Shown piece by piece: positions 1 to 8,180 of a DNA stretch of 64,000 nucleotides. The stretch is from an uncultured Roseobacter sp. (lineage in GTDB: Bacteria; Pseudomonadota; Alphaproteobacteria; Rhodobacterales; Rhodobacteraceae), in NCBI GenBank assembly GCA_947488305.1, contig CANKZM010000009.1, positions 1 to 64,000 of the forward strand. The letters are read 5' to 3'. The notes under the pieces were generated by a model. It was not told the origin of the DNA and ran no database searches. It was given only the letters and a program-made list of their open reading frames with translations. Each line of letters starts with the position of its first letter. The first letter of the stretch is position 1. The position numbers and the translations under genes were made by a program.

Positions 1-1083
1 GACAATATTGCGGCCAGCGTGAACAACGGGTTTGTCTACTTTCACCGCGGACCAAGAGGCGAAGACGGCAACATCAGCTTTGATCCCGAAAATACGCCCT
101 TCCCGTCGCTGTTTCACTATAATGACGAGATCTCCCCGGATGATCACCCCATCCTCGGCTTTGACGGCAACGAGACCTTCGCCTCACGAAGTGGTCTATA
201 TGTTCTCAAAGCCAACATACAGCAAGGCCACGATGTACGAACAGTAATGCAGGACTTCACCGCATGGAATGTGGAAGTGGGGGCAGCACTCTCCTATACC
301 GCGCATTATACGCTCAAGGATTTTGATCTGGTTGGAAACAAGGGCAATGCTCATGTCGGGATCAATTTCGGAAATAACATATCTGACATGAAAATCGTGG
401 ACTCTAATTTCGAGAACTTTAGCGAAGGACTAAGACTTACCAAAACATTCACGGTGGGTGCCTCCAAGGGCGAGCACGAATATGTCATCGTGAACCCCAC
501 CTTCGAAAACGTGCAGAATGAGCTGTCCCGGTACAATCCGGAGTACGACAGGGTTCTGTCCACAGACGACCTGCCCTATCTGAAGCCAGATATCGAGCTG
601 GACGGTCCGCTGACCTATAAAGCGGGCAGCCCGGCACCGGACACGCGCAAGATTTTGATCGAAGGGACAAAGACCGACAGCCTTGGGGAAACGGATTTCC
701 CGACCGGCTGGGACAACTTCACCGTTGGCTGGCAGGATACAATCGATCAGCTTGAAAACGAGGGGTATTACACGACCAGCGAAGGTCAGGAATACTTCAT
801 GATGGATATCTTCTTCTCGGACCGTCTGAATGGTGACATCTATCTGGAAAGACACCCGGTCTTCCTGGAAAACGTCAAGTTCAGCGCCCCCAGCCATTAT
901 TCAAAGACACCCTATAACGGGGTGCAGGACTTTGGCGTTGAGGGAGATCCCACGATCGACAGTGCCATTCTGTGGGCCACGCTAACCGATGGGCGGCCGG
1001 TTCTGACCGATGAGGCGCTTGCGCTTCAGGCGGAAGACGAAGAGCAACACGCCGATGTCGTGGCAGATGACAGCATGCTGTAG
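1..1083 (+). CDS. Secreted G8/CEMIP-like parallel beta-helix protein, 3' part
   Basis: The reading frame is open from base 1 and ends with TAG at 1081-1083, so the true start lies left of the window and at least 360 C-terminal residues are visible. The protein is acidic, rich in Asn, Asp, Gly and aromatic residues, and has repeating short strand-like units (DFDLVGNKGN, NISDMKIVDSNFENF) typical of right-handed parallel beta-helices. The pattern of a Phe-His-Arg-Gly segment followed by a SGLYVL segment and a DFTAWN segment resembles the region after the G8 domain in CEMIP-like proteins. Such proteins are usually exported polysaccharide-binding or polysaccharide-cleaving proteins. Function here is inference; a generic beta-helix protein is the alternative. 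Confidence 0.6.
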   Translation, partial: DNIAASVNNGFVYFHRGPRGEDGNISFDPENTPFPSLFHYNDEISPDDHPILGFDGNETFASRSGLYVLKANIQQGHDVRTVMQDFTAWNVEVGAALSYTAHYTLKDFDLVGNKGNAHVGINFGNNISDMKIVDSNFENFSEGLRLTKTFTVGASKGEHEYVIVNPTFENVQNELSRYNPEYDRVLSTDDLPYLKPDIELDGPLTYKAGSPAPDTRKILIEGTKTDSLGETDFPTGWDNFTVGWQDTIDQLENEGYYTTSEGQEYFMMDIFFSDRLNGDIYLERHPVFLENVKFSAPSHYSKTPYNGVQDFGVEGDPTIDSAILWATLTDGRPVLTDEALALQAEDEEQHADVVADDSML

Positions 1084-1095
1084 CAGGGCTTCGGC

Positions 1096-1116
1096 GGGCA
1101 GCTGAACAGGCTGCCC
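1096..1116 (+). terminator. Hairpin after the beta-helix gene
   Basis: GGGCAGC and GCTGCCC form a perfect 7-bp stem around a 7-base loop, 13 bases after the stop codon. The following bases (CTTCC) are only weakly T-rich, so it may be a weak intrinsic terminator or an mRNA 3' end stabiliser. Confidence 0.5.
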
Positions 1117-1216
1117 CTTCCATCCTATCTGATCTGAATTCGAAGCGCTTCAAATACTCGTCGAAAAAAAGAAGCTGCGCTGAAAACACCGATCTGAACC
1201 AATGGCTTTTTCGCGA

Positions 1217-2344
1217 TCAGATTACATCTAGCTTCTGTCTAGGCCCCATCGACAGCTCCGATTCCTTATAAAAAATAGAAAGTTGAAGTAGGGCAATTCG
1301 CAAAACCACTTTAGCGGACCTGGCCGACCAACCAAGGTCATTCTCGATTTCTTTCATGCCCTGCAAATTGCAACAGCACCTCAATACAACGTCTGACAAC
1401 TCAGGTCCTAGTGACGACAAAGCTTGCTTGAGTCTTGTAGTTGAAGCTTTTGATGAGGAGTCCATTCGTGATCCAGGGTCCTCGTTCCGAACGGTCGAGA
1501 ATTCTTCACTATTTAAATCGAGTTTAGCCAATTCGAAATCTTCTCTTAACATTTGCCCGGCCGCCACCAACTCATTGCTTAGGAATGGCTTTCCACATCT
1601 GTCTTTAAGCCGTGCAAGGGTGGTCAAAGGGGACACGCGATTGGGTCCTTTGAAAACATCAGGAAGAGCGATGGATTTGGAGGTCTGAGGTCGAAATGAT
1701 GATAAAGCGACACCCTTTGAATAACTCTCTGCTAGATAGTTTCCCTTACAGCGTCTAACTTTGATTTTGTTTATCAATTGCGATCTTGCTTCGGACGTAA
1801 GTCTATAATGTAAAGCATTTTTGAAACTAATTTGTTTAATCCAACCCGCAAGCGCAAAAAACTCTACAACCAGAATATCGGCGCAATCCTTGCTTTTCCA
1901 AAAGACGTTCTGTCGGCGGTTGGTCGCCACAACTACGCTCAGGTCCATTGAAACGGCCAAGAACGCACCGGGCTCATCAAGTGCGGTAAGTAGACTGAAA
2001 GTCCGACGACGGTCCCTATCGTACTCAAGCAAATGACGAAAGCGGCCATAGCTAGCATCACATTTAGTAACGGGGGAACACTCGTTCTCCCCGCTTTGAC
2101 TTTGAAAGCAAAGTTCAATTTTGGATTCCGCACGCTGAAGTCCAGAAAGAAAAACTGGATCAGATTTTTTCTTTTCGACCGCTCTTACTATACGCGAGAT
2201 TTTCGAAACGTGCAGCCCAATTTCACGTGAAATTTGCTGTTGGGGCAAGTCAAGTTTTTCGTGTGCCAGATAGATCAGAATTTCTAGAGGAAACCAATCA
2301 GGAAAGATCATACCAATTTCATCGAAGGCTACATTTTTGTTCAT
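1217..2344 (-). CDS. HTH / DUF6456 domain protein
   Basis: 375 residues from ATG at 2344. The N-terminal part (about residues 15-55) looks like a helix-turn-helix (LPQQQISREIG, HVSKISRIVRAVEKK). The last about 150 residues match the DUF6456 pattern: PLTTLARLKDRCGKPFLSNE, then AAGQMLREDFELA, then SLGPELSDVVLRCCC and GWSARSAKVVLRIAL. DUF6456 proteins are widespread in Alphaproteobacteria as putative DNA-binding regulators, but I know of no established target. The middle region is Ser/Lys-rich and divergent. Codons are AT-richer than in the downstream operons, in keeping with the surrounding stretch. Confidence 0.75.
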   Translation of the reverse strand: MNKNVAFDEIGMIFPDWFPLEILIYLAHEKLDLPQQQISREIGLHVSKISRIVRAVEKKKSDPVFLSGLQRAESKIELCFQSQSGENECSPVTKCDASYGRFRHLLEYDRDRRRTFSLLTALDEPGAFLAVSMDLSVVVATNRRQNVFWKSKDCADILVVEFFALAGWIKQISFKNALHYRLTSEARSQLINKIKVRRCKGNYLAESYSKGVALSSFRPQTSKSIALPDVFKGPNRVSPLTTLARLKDRCGKPFLSNELVAAGQMLREDFELAKLDLNSEEFSTVRNEDPGSRMDSSSKASTTRLKQALSSLGPELSDVVLRCCCNLQGMKEIENDLGWSARSAKVVLRIALLQLSIFYKESELSMGPRQKLDVI

Positions 2345-3207
2345 AATTCTCTTACCTCGAAGCTAGAGCTTTCTGCCGCGCGGCAACAGGGTCAGTGATC
2401 TAAGTTACCAAACTGTAAAAATTTGAAAGAAATTTTCTGAGGTTCTGCCCACAGTGTTGCTTGCCCTGCCATCATAAAATCGGATTTATTTGATTTTTAG
2501 TTTGCTCTCCTTGAGATTTGCTATTTTTTGGTTCGCTCAGTTACGGTCCTGTCTTTCCTTTCACCAGATAACCTATTCCGACTAGTAAGGCCCACCTGAC
2601 TTTCGTTTGCTTGTTTGCTAACCGCCCTAATCCAGCTGGAATAATTCTAAATGGCCTGCGCCGTTCGTTATCCGCACGTCCTTAAGGGGCAAGGCGATTT
2701 ACACATGGATCGATCCCGACTAAGGCAAAGACGCACTTCCGATCACATCGCTTCGCTGTAATGGCCCAAGTCACCGCTATCCTGCGTGAACCAAGCCTAA
2801 TGATTTTTTGTCCCAGTTTCTCTTTGAGTGCAGACAACTTCACCGTCTGCTCTAATAGCGACTTCGTAGGCATAGTATTCTCAGACTGCAGTATTTTCGG
2901 ATTTAAAGTAACGGACACTTCTACCCCGCCATACTTAAATTGCCACTTGTAAGACGCCGGGCCTTAGGCAGGCAAGTTGGTGAGCTGCATATTCTGAAAG
3001 GTTTATGTGTTCGACGTGCATTCCCGAAACATTCCTCACAACCGACGTATCTGAACGGAGTGAGCCGGAACTCATACAAGATATTGTGTCGGCAAGAAAC
3101 AGCTCAGCAATATTATGCTGATCGGCGTTATCCATTTACGGATTTTTAAACAAAACCGCCCTAGTCCTAAACAAGTTTGAAACAGGCAAGAAAGCGACCA
3201 AAAGCTC
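2345..3207. other. AT-rich gap, no firm gene
   Basis: About 860 bases without a convincing gene. The only candidate is a 78-codon minus-strand frame at 2682-2918 (GTG start, internal ATG at 2873) with an amphipathic, Lys-rich first half. It matches nothing I recognise, lacks a strong ribosome binding site and ends on an odd Cys-containing tail. I see no RNA gene or clear terminator. Confidence 0.3.
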
Positions 3208-3390
3208 ATGACCCATTCCGATTTCTTACTGCTGGCTATTGCGGTTGCCAAAGAATCTGACGTTCAAGGGTTTCCCCATACTGCAAATGCAATGAGGCAA
3301 ACCATAGATGAATTTCTGACTCATTCGGAAATTGACATTGGGGCATTCTCAGAAACCGCGCGAAGCGACAACGCGGAAGGTAAACACTGA
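3208..3390 (+). CDS. Small acidic protein, 60 aa
   Basis: ATG at 3208, 60 residues. The sequence (LLAIAVAKESDVQGF then ANAMRQTIDEFL) is predicted mostly helical and resembles the small proteins at 5415-5600 and 5675-5854: a first helix, a short break, a second helix ending in acidic residues. An AGGCAAG stretch lies about 20 bases upstream, so the ribosome binding site is weak. Function unknown. A longer opposite-strand frame overlaps it but ends inside it. Confidence 0.5.
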   Translation: MTHSDFLLLAIAVAKESDVQGFPHTANAMRQTIDEFLTHSEIDIGAFSETARSDNAEGKH

Positions 3391-4181
3391 GTTGACAGTT
3401 TGTTAACCATTCTATCCCTTGATGGAGCTACGTTTGAAAACTTTAAACGGTGTCGCCCAGAAGGGCACAAGTCATTGATTGATGGACGTAACTGAAGTGT
3501 TAGAGAGCTATTCAATCGCCTACGGCCTTCATAGCTTGACCGAAGGATTAGGTGATGTCCTCGCAATCTATGCATAGGAATCGATGAGGCGACAAAAAAG
3601 AGAAGGCCGGCGTGAATGAGTTGCTCAAGAAACAGCTTCGAATTAAGTGATGACTCACCATACATCAATTTTAACCTTGCGGCTTCTAAGCGAAACAACG
3701 CTTCAGTTATCGTCAAAAGGCTTTTTGCGTGCTTTCTTTGGGCCACCATTCTTACGGAAGCTATTTTCTTTTAGATAATTCTCTCTTTATTTGCCATCAA
3801 AGTGCAACACGTGTGGAAATCATAAACATCGCGCGAGCCAAGCGACTTGGTGTTGAAGAGGTGCAAATAGCCAACGAAGCGAATGTGTGAGGGGCTCATG
3901 CTGGCAATTTGCAAGCGATTTTTTTTGAGATAATGCACCCTCTGGCGTGAACTTAGTTGAAGATGAAATCTACTTTCACGAAAATGACGGTATCCCGTTA
4001 GACGAGGTGTGCAAAGGCCAAATGGTAATTTGGACCCTCAAACAATTTCGGGGCGACGCATTGAGGATCACTAATCAAACGATCGCATATAGTCGATAAC
4101 GAGCACTGTCCGAAATTTTTTTGGTCAGACGCGCTTCCGCTGCGACCGGAGCCAAGGAAAGAGCTTGCGCCGTACCGAAGG
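3391..4181. other. Gap with probable degraded small genes
   Basis: No intact gene. On the plus strand, a 24-codon frame at 3813-3887 (GTG start; IARAKRLGVEEVQIANEANV) stops and is followed by a 50-residue open segment at 3947-4099 (NLVEDEIYFHENDG, then MVIWTLKQF). An eight-T run just before the second segment is a likely frameshift site. The minus-strand frame at 3321-3749 begins with coding-like sequence (LLTITEALFRLEAARLKLMYG) but loses that character towards its end. These look like decayed genes of unknown type. Confidence 0.3.
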
Positions 4182-4487
4182 CTACACGACCCGTTTCCAT
4201 GCAATGGCCGCAAGGTAGTTCCCGGTCTCGACTGACGCTACAGTCGTGCGCGCCGGTCCGTATTTGTCGGAGCGCTTAAATGTCCGCTCGGTCTTTCGGT
4301 TCCTTGCTTTTCGGATCAGCCCCGTCAGCGTAAGCACGATAAACTCACCTTCGCCAGCCAACGGTATGTTATGGATAGGCTGCCAACCCTGCTCAAATGC
4401 AAATTCTACGAGAGAAAATGGGTCAATCCCGGCTATTGAAGTAAAGTCTCTCAATGCGTCCGACCTTATTGGAAAGCGACCGAGCAA
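4182..4487 (-). CDS. Small hypothetical protein, possibly decayed
   Basis: 101 residues if the TTG at 4487 is used. The C-terminal half is coding-like (GWQPIHNIPLAGEGEFIVL, then ARTTVASVETGNYLAAIAWK) and follows the W-x-P-I-x-x-x-P-x-x-G-E-F pattern of short conserved phage or plasmid proteins. The frame stays open seven codons further upstream (FNETAAA) and then meets a TAA with no ATG, so the original start may be lost. It lies just downstream of the frameshifted remnant at 4521-4680 on the same strand. Function unknown. Confidence 0.45.
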   Translation of the reverse strand: MLGRFPIRSDALRDFTSIAGIDPFSLVEFAFEQGWQPIHNIPLAGEGEFIVLTLTGLIRKARNRKTERTFKRSDKYGPARTTVASVETGNYLAAIAWKRVV

Positions 4488-4520
4488 GGCAGCGGCTGTT
4501 TCGTTAAATTAACCTGAAAA

Positions 4521-4680
4521 TTAGTTGGTCGAAACACGCGTTTTAAGTTCAGCGTCCAAAGGTCTCAGTTCATCGTCGTTACCTAAAAGTTGTTCTGCAA
4601 GTCGGGATATATCCAAGCGTTCGATTTCGAAATTCTAATGAGCTCCGCAATTGGAACAGTTGCCACCAAGGAGTTGCCTT
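4521..4680 (-). pseudogene. Frameshifted small-gene remnant
   Basis: Two coding-like pieces lie in different minus-strand frames. The upstream piece reads EGNSLVATVPIAELIRI. The downstream piece reads LDISRLAEQLLGNDDELRPL and then DAELKTRVSTN before TAA at 4521-4523. Joining them needs one frameshift near 4625-4640. There is no ATG in either frame. It probably belonged with the small protein immediately downstream. Family not identified. Confidence 0.35.
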
Positions 4681-4693
4681 CGCAACTTTTACG

Positions 4694-4924
4694 TTAAACC
4701 TCGACAGCAACACCATAAGCGAAAAAATTGTGCGTTGAAAAGCACGTATCGCCAGGCGACGAACCTGTGCGAAGCAGAATTAGGGCATTACCTCCCAACT
4801 TGACGACTTCGACTTCCAGTTTGGCGATGGAATCTGAGAGGTTTTTCGCATCCGTTATCGATACAAAACCAACCTCTTGCTTTATTGGATGGTCAATATT
4901 TGCAGTCACTAAAATATTTGTCAC
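4694..4924 (-). CDS. YbjQ/heavy-metal-binding-like small protein
   Basis: 76 residues from GTG at 4924, preceded by GGGGAAAG as a possible ribosome binding site. The C-terminal part (VVKLGGNALILLRTG, then FFAYGVAVEV) follows the pattern of YbjQ/DUF74-type domains, in which a LGANAV helix is followed by a G-x-A-V-x-V end strand. Those proteins are small pentameric beta-sandwich oligomers of uncertain role, sometimes called heavy-metal-binding. This copy is short and lacks the usual N-terminal strand, so it may be truncated. Confidence 0.4.
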   Translation of the reverse strand: MTNILVTANIDHPIKQEVGFVSITDAKNLSDSIAKLEVEVVKLGGNALILLRTGSSPGDTCFSTHNFFAYGVAVEV

Positions 4925-5414
4925 GTGTCTTTCCCCAAAACGTCTCCAAAGAGATGGCTCAAGGTCTACTTAGCCAACCTGCTAATTCTGTTTTTGGTTT
5001 TTCGGCCAAACATTTTCGAATCCCGGCCCTATCCGTCCGAGTTTGCGGATTGATGCTAATAAGCATGCCCCCAACCACAGAGATTGCGCTTTAATTGCGG
5101 ACTTAGTGTTTTTGGGCGGGCTTGAAACCGCGACTAGATTGAGTATCCAACGGACGTTTACCAGACATCTATATACTACAAACCACGCAGTGCGTCCCTA
5201 GAGATTCCTTAAAGGTAGGCCGCCATTGGCCTCAACGAGAAGATGTCGGTGGTAGACGTTTCGACGGTCATGTTGCCCACAAAGCAGTTAAACTCTCGGG
5301 CGCGAAGAATAGCTCGCAACATGCGCCTCCCGTGAGAACAAACTCGTAGACCAAAAAGCCTAAGGGGTGAATTTCCGACTCACGGCTTTGAAGAGTATCA
5401 ATGAAGGTCACTTC
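4925..5414. other. Gap without a supported gene
   Basis: About 490 bases of mixed composition. Short frames on both strands are interrupted and have no recognisable motif. Nothing is called. Confidence 0.3.
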
Positions 5415-5600
5415 CTAAATTTGGGAACCTATCGGCTGAGGAAGTACAGTTTCGGAAGATATTTCCGCCTCTGCAATTGTCGCAACTTGGCTCAGTTGCT
5501 TCGCCAGCAGTGGCAAGTCGTGTTGCTGAGCGAATTCTTTGATGTCAGATAGCACTTCCAGTATCCAATCATTGTTGGGCGTAACTTCGCCAGGATTCAT
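5415..5600 (-). CDS. Small acidic helical protein, 61 aa
   Basis: ATG at 5600, preceded by AGAGGGAAG about 7 bases upstream, a good ribosome binding site. The core (WILEVLSDIKEFAQQHDLPL, then LAKQLSQVATIAEAEI) forms two predicted amphipathic helices split at a Leu-Pro. This pattern is frequent among short uncharacterised Rhodobacterales proteins. It lies 74 bases downstream of the 59-aa gene at 5675-5854 on the same strand and shares its helix-break-helix plan, so the two may be co-transcribed paralogues. Function unknown. Confidence 0.6.
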   Translation of the reverse strand: MNPGEVTPNNDWILEVLSDIKEFAQQHDLPLLAKQLSQVATIAEAEISSETVLPQPIGSQI

Positions 5601-5674
5601 AACCTGATCTTCCCTCTGTTGTTAGCATCTGCACCCTTCCAAAGGTGACTTAAATTATGCTCAACCAAAGAGTG

Positions 5675-5854
5675 TTAAGAAAGCCTTAACGCACCTCTCG
5701 ATTGGTTCTGAAACTGCAACGTCTCGGCACCCGAAATGTCTAAAAGTTGCGCGCGGATTCTCTCCAATGCCAGAAGGGTTTCACTGTACCCATTCATTTC
5801 CGAAATCGTGATTGCCCAGTCAATCCGGTTAATGATTTCTTCTTTGGTTTTCAT
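5675..5854 (-). CDS. Small helical protein, 59 aa
   Basis: ATG at 5852-5854 with GGAGGAG just upstream, the strongest ribosome binding site in this AT-rich stretch; TAA at 5675-5677. The translation (MKTKEEIINRIDWAITISEM, then SETLLALERIRAQLLDISG) forms two predicted helices separated by an Asn-Gly-Tyr turn. The layout resembles the 61-aa and 60-aa neighbours: first helix, short break, second helix with a Leu heptad and an acidic end. Function unknown; a small regulatory or adaptor protein is possible. Confidence 0.6.
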   Translation of the reverse strand: MKTKEEIINRIDWAITISEMNGYSETLLALERIRAQLLDISGAETLQFQNQSRGALRLS

Positions 5855-6114
5855 CTAACTCCTCCAAAAAAGGTCTAAATTGTTAAACCTTTAACTTCAG
5901 TAAACATGCGAACGCGAGATATAGCGGCCATCGTGAACTCACATACAAATTGAAGTTAAACGCACTTGTCATAGTGCGCTCACAAATGAACGGATTCGGT
6001 TAACCACAAGTAAATTCCGTACTCCTCGAAAAAATTCAGCAAGAAGGTGCCGACGTAACAATCAGGTAAGGTCTAGTTGGGCACACACCCGAACTATCTT
6101 TCGCGTTTCTGAGT

Positions 6115-6500
6115 GCGTGAAGCAATCTTCAAATGCGCTTTGAGTGGCGAATGCGATCTATACAAGCCCGACGACGAGAGGGGCTCAGAAGTTTCCCCGT
6201 TCGGCTTCCGAAAGGATCAGCTTGTCCAGAGTCACATCCGACACCGCTCTGCGCAACCGGTAATTCTCCTTCTGAAAACGTTTGAGTTCCTTCAGTTGGT
6301 CAGTTCCCATGCCGCCAAACTGCTTACGCCAACCACAAAACGTCTGCTCGGTTATCTGCACCTGCCTGATCGCATCAATGCGCGGCATTCCTTGGCCGCA
6401 AAGCACCTCAACCTGCGTAACTTTGTGACAATCTCTTCCGGCTTGTGACGCTTGATTCCATCTTTGATCCTCGGTTTCCTAACTATAAGGGCGGACCACT
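6115..6500 (-). mobile_element. IS3-family element remnant (orfA plus start of orfB)
   Basis: The minus strand carries an IS3-family OrfA in two frames. The start (IKRHKPEEIVTKLR) at about 6420-6465 is followed, after an apparent one-base deletion, by VEVLCGQGMPRIDAIRQVQI and then GWRKQFGGMGTDQLKEL, LKRFQKENYRLRRAVSDVTL and DKLILSEAERGNF. The OrfB start (LLSPSRRRACIDRIRHS) follows in an overlapping frame, as in the usual IS3 arrangement, but stops after about 20 codons at roughly 6115. The rest of orfB with its DDE residues is absent. A GGCGGACCACTT stretch near 6492 may be the terminal inverted repeat. The element cannot encode an active transposase. Confidence 0.8.
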
Positions 6501-6855
6501 TCAAAAGGGGGAGGATCACTTCGACAAAAATGTCAGTTCTATTTTGACACAGGAGATAGGGCTTGCATTCAGGCCGGTTAGACGGTCATCGAATATGCTT
6601 TGGCGTACGGAAGTTGGTCGCAGATGGAGCCTGAGTGCAACTTTTCCATATGCAGCGAGATAGACAGCCGCAAGTCTAAGAAATCTCTATGATTTCTGAC
6701 CTCAAATCCAATCATAAGCTGCGCAGTAGAGGGCCATGTTTGTTACCTCTTTAGCACTGAAAGTATCCATTCAAATCGTCATTATGCTTTTCGAGCACAT
6801 TGAACTAATTTGCAGATACGGTTTTGCTAACCTCGCCATGCAAAGGAGTGACAAC
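6501..6855. other. Gap between IS remnant and PAS gene
   Basis: About 355 bases. Plus-strand frames here are short and not coding-like. The frame upstream of 6856 stays open to 6736, but its sequence (MFVTSLALKVSIQIV) has poor codon character and is taken as leader region. Confidence 0.3.
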
Positions 6856-7737
6856 TTGGCAAATTCACTTGGCGGTCAAAAGACACCTGTTGTATGCGCA
6901 CTTACCAAAACACTAAGCGAGATGGATTTTGGCGCGGTAAGCGATTTGTTCGCCCAAAATGAGTCGGGCTCTCCCTCAGTTCTGTGGAACCCATCAGTTT
7001 TCGATATCTCCGATCCAATAATAAAAAGTTTCGCCGAGTTCATGGAGGCTCCAGGTATTGATGCGTACCTATTGAGCGAGGGAATACCTTTCCAAGGGGA
7101 AACCCATGCTTTCGAACCGTGGATAATGGTACTCGAACCTACCTCTGACCACTTGGACTTCAGATATCTGAAGTATGGTTTCGAGATTGCGGCCATGTTC
7201 GGCCGCGATTTGACAGGCGATCACACCTCTGACATCGGCGGATACATTTCCGAGTTCTTCATTGCGCTTTATTCTGCGGTGATGCTTCGAAAACAATGCG
7301 TGCTCAGCGTTCACGTTCCGCCGCCTGGAGTTTTCGCAACTGCCTGGCGAAGGCTTATTTGTCCTTTAATGGATGATCTTGACCGGGTCCGAATGATTGC
7401 TGCGGTGAACGTGCCAGACAATGACTTACGGGCAGGTTTGGAAGCCTTGCCAGACCCGGCATTTGTAACACAAATGGATGGCACCATGATGTATGCCAAT
7501 GCTTCCGCCCAAAAACTTTTCGGCGAACCATCTTTACCTAGAAGGCAATTATCTGAGTTTTGCGAAATTAGCATTGAGCTACCATCAGACATTGAGGGTT
7601 TCGCAAGGGCTAAGTCTTCAACAATTAGCCAGACAATTGGATCTCGCAATCAGGTATTGGTGCATTTCGAACTTCGTGTGAGCGCTACGTTCTTCCGAGG
7701 AACACCGTATTTTATTGTACAATTGAAACCAAACTGA
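6856..7737 (+). CDS. PAS-domain-like sensory protein
   Basis: 293 residues if the TTG at 6856 is used; AAGGAG ends 7 bases upstream. ATG at 6838 is the alternative. The N-terminal part (about residues 35-190) contains FRYLKYGFEIAAMFGRDLTG and HVPPPGVFATAWRRLICPLM, close to the PAS_5-type sensor pattern in Alphaproteobacteria. The C-terminal part (about residues 190-293) begins LEALPDPAFVTQMDGTMMYA, then NASAQKLFG, a canonical PAS start. There is no kinase, GGDEF or DNA-binding domain, so it would act through a partner. The next gene, a PAS-GGDEF-EAL enzyme, faces it from the opposite strand, so there is no operon link. Confidence 0.65.
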   Translation: MANSLGGQKTPVVCALTKTLSEMDFGAVSDLFAQNESGSPSVLWNPSVFDISDPIIKSFAEFMEAPGIDAYLLSEGIPFQGETHAFEPWIMVLEPTSDHLDFRYLKYGFEIAAMFGRDLTGDHTSDIGGYISEFFIALYSAVMLRKQCVLSVHVPPPGVFATAWRRLICPLMDDLDRVRMIAAVNVPDNDLRAGLEALPDPAFVTQMDGTMMYANASAQKLFGEPSLPRRQLSEFCEISIELPSDIEGFARAKSSTISQTIGSRNQVLVHFELRVSATFFRGTPYFIVQLKPN

Positions 7738-7849
7738 GCCTTGTGGCCATAAGCGCTCAGCAGGCCTTGACCACAACCTAACCAACAGAAAGAAGCATGA
7801 ACGGATTCTACTCCTGAACGGCCCGGATCAGGAGGCTGGGTCAGCTTCA

Positions 7850-8046
7850 ATGGCTAAATCGATCGCCGCATTGGCTATAGATTGTTATGGCTTTGATCCT
7901 ACCGCCAAGAGAAGTGCCATCCCAAAAGAGATACAATGAATCGCGGATTGCCTGTCCTGCATTCAGATGCAGACTACTTCAACGAGGATGCCAAGGGCTA
8001 GCGGCTCGCTCACGCGGTTAAAGAGCGCCCCAATACTCGAGACTAA
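7850..8046 (+). pseudogene. Frameshifted remnant of a small conserved protein
   Basis: An ATG at 7850 opens 29 codons (MAKSIAALAIDCYGFDPTAK, then RSAIPKEIQ) ending in TGA. A second piece in another frame reads MNRGLPVLHSDADYFNEDAK and, after a stop, RLAHAVKERPNTRD. The order recalls short mobile-element-associated proteins with a YGFDPKAKRS...PKEI...GL-hxSDT-hRKYL pattern; that comparison is from memory. The rest of 7738-8180 holds nothing else I can name. Confidence 0.35.
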
Positions 8047-8180
8047 CGCGGCTTTGATCTGACACTACATTTGAGGAAGTTACGCGAAACCCTACCATTG
8101 AAAAATATCCTGTTGCAGTGATCGGCGCGTCAACGCAGACATGCCGTCAAAGGAGCGTGATTTGCCGACTACTTTTCCAG

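Noticed and set aside
3321-3749. 142-codon minus-strand frame
   Set aside because: The second half is not coding-like and it overlaps the likely small gene at 3208-3390; it may be a decayed gene but is not called.
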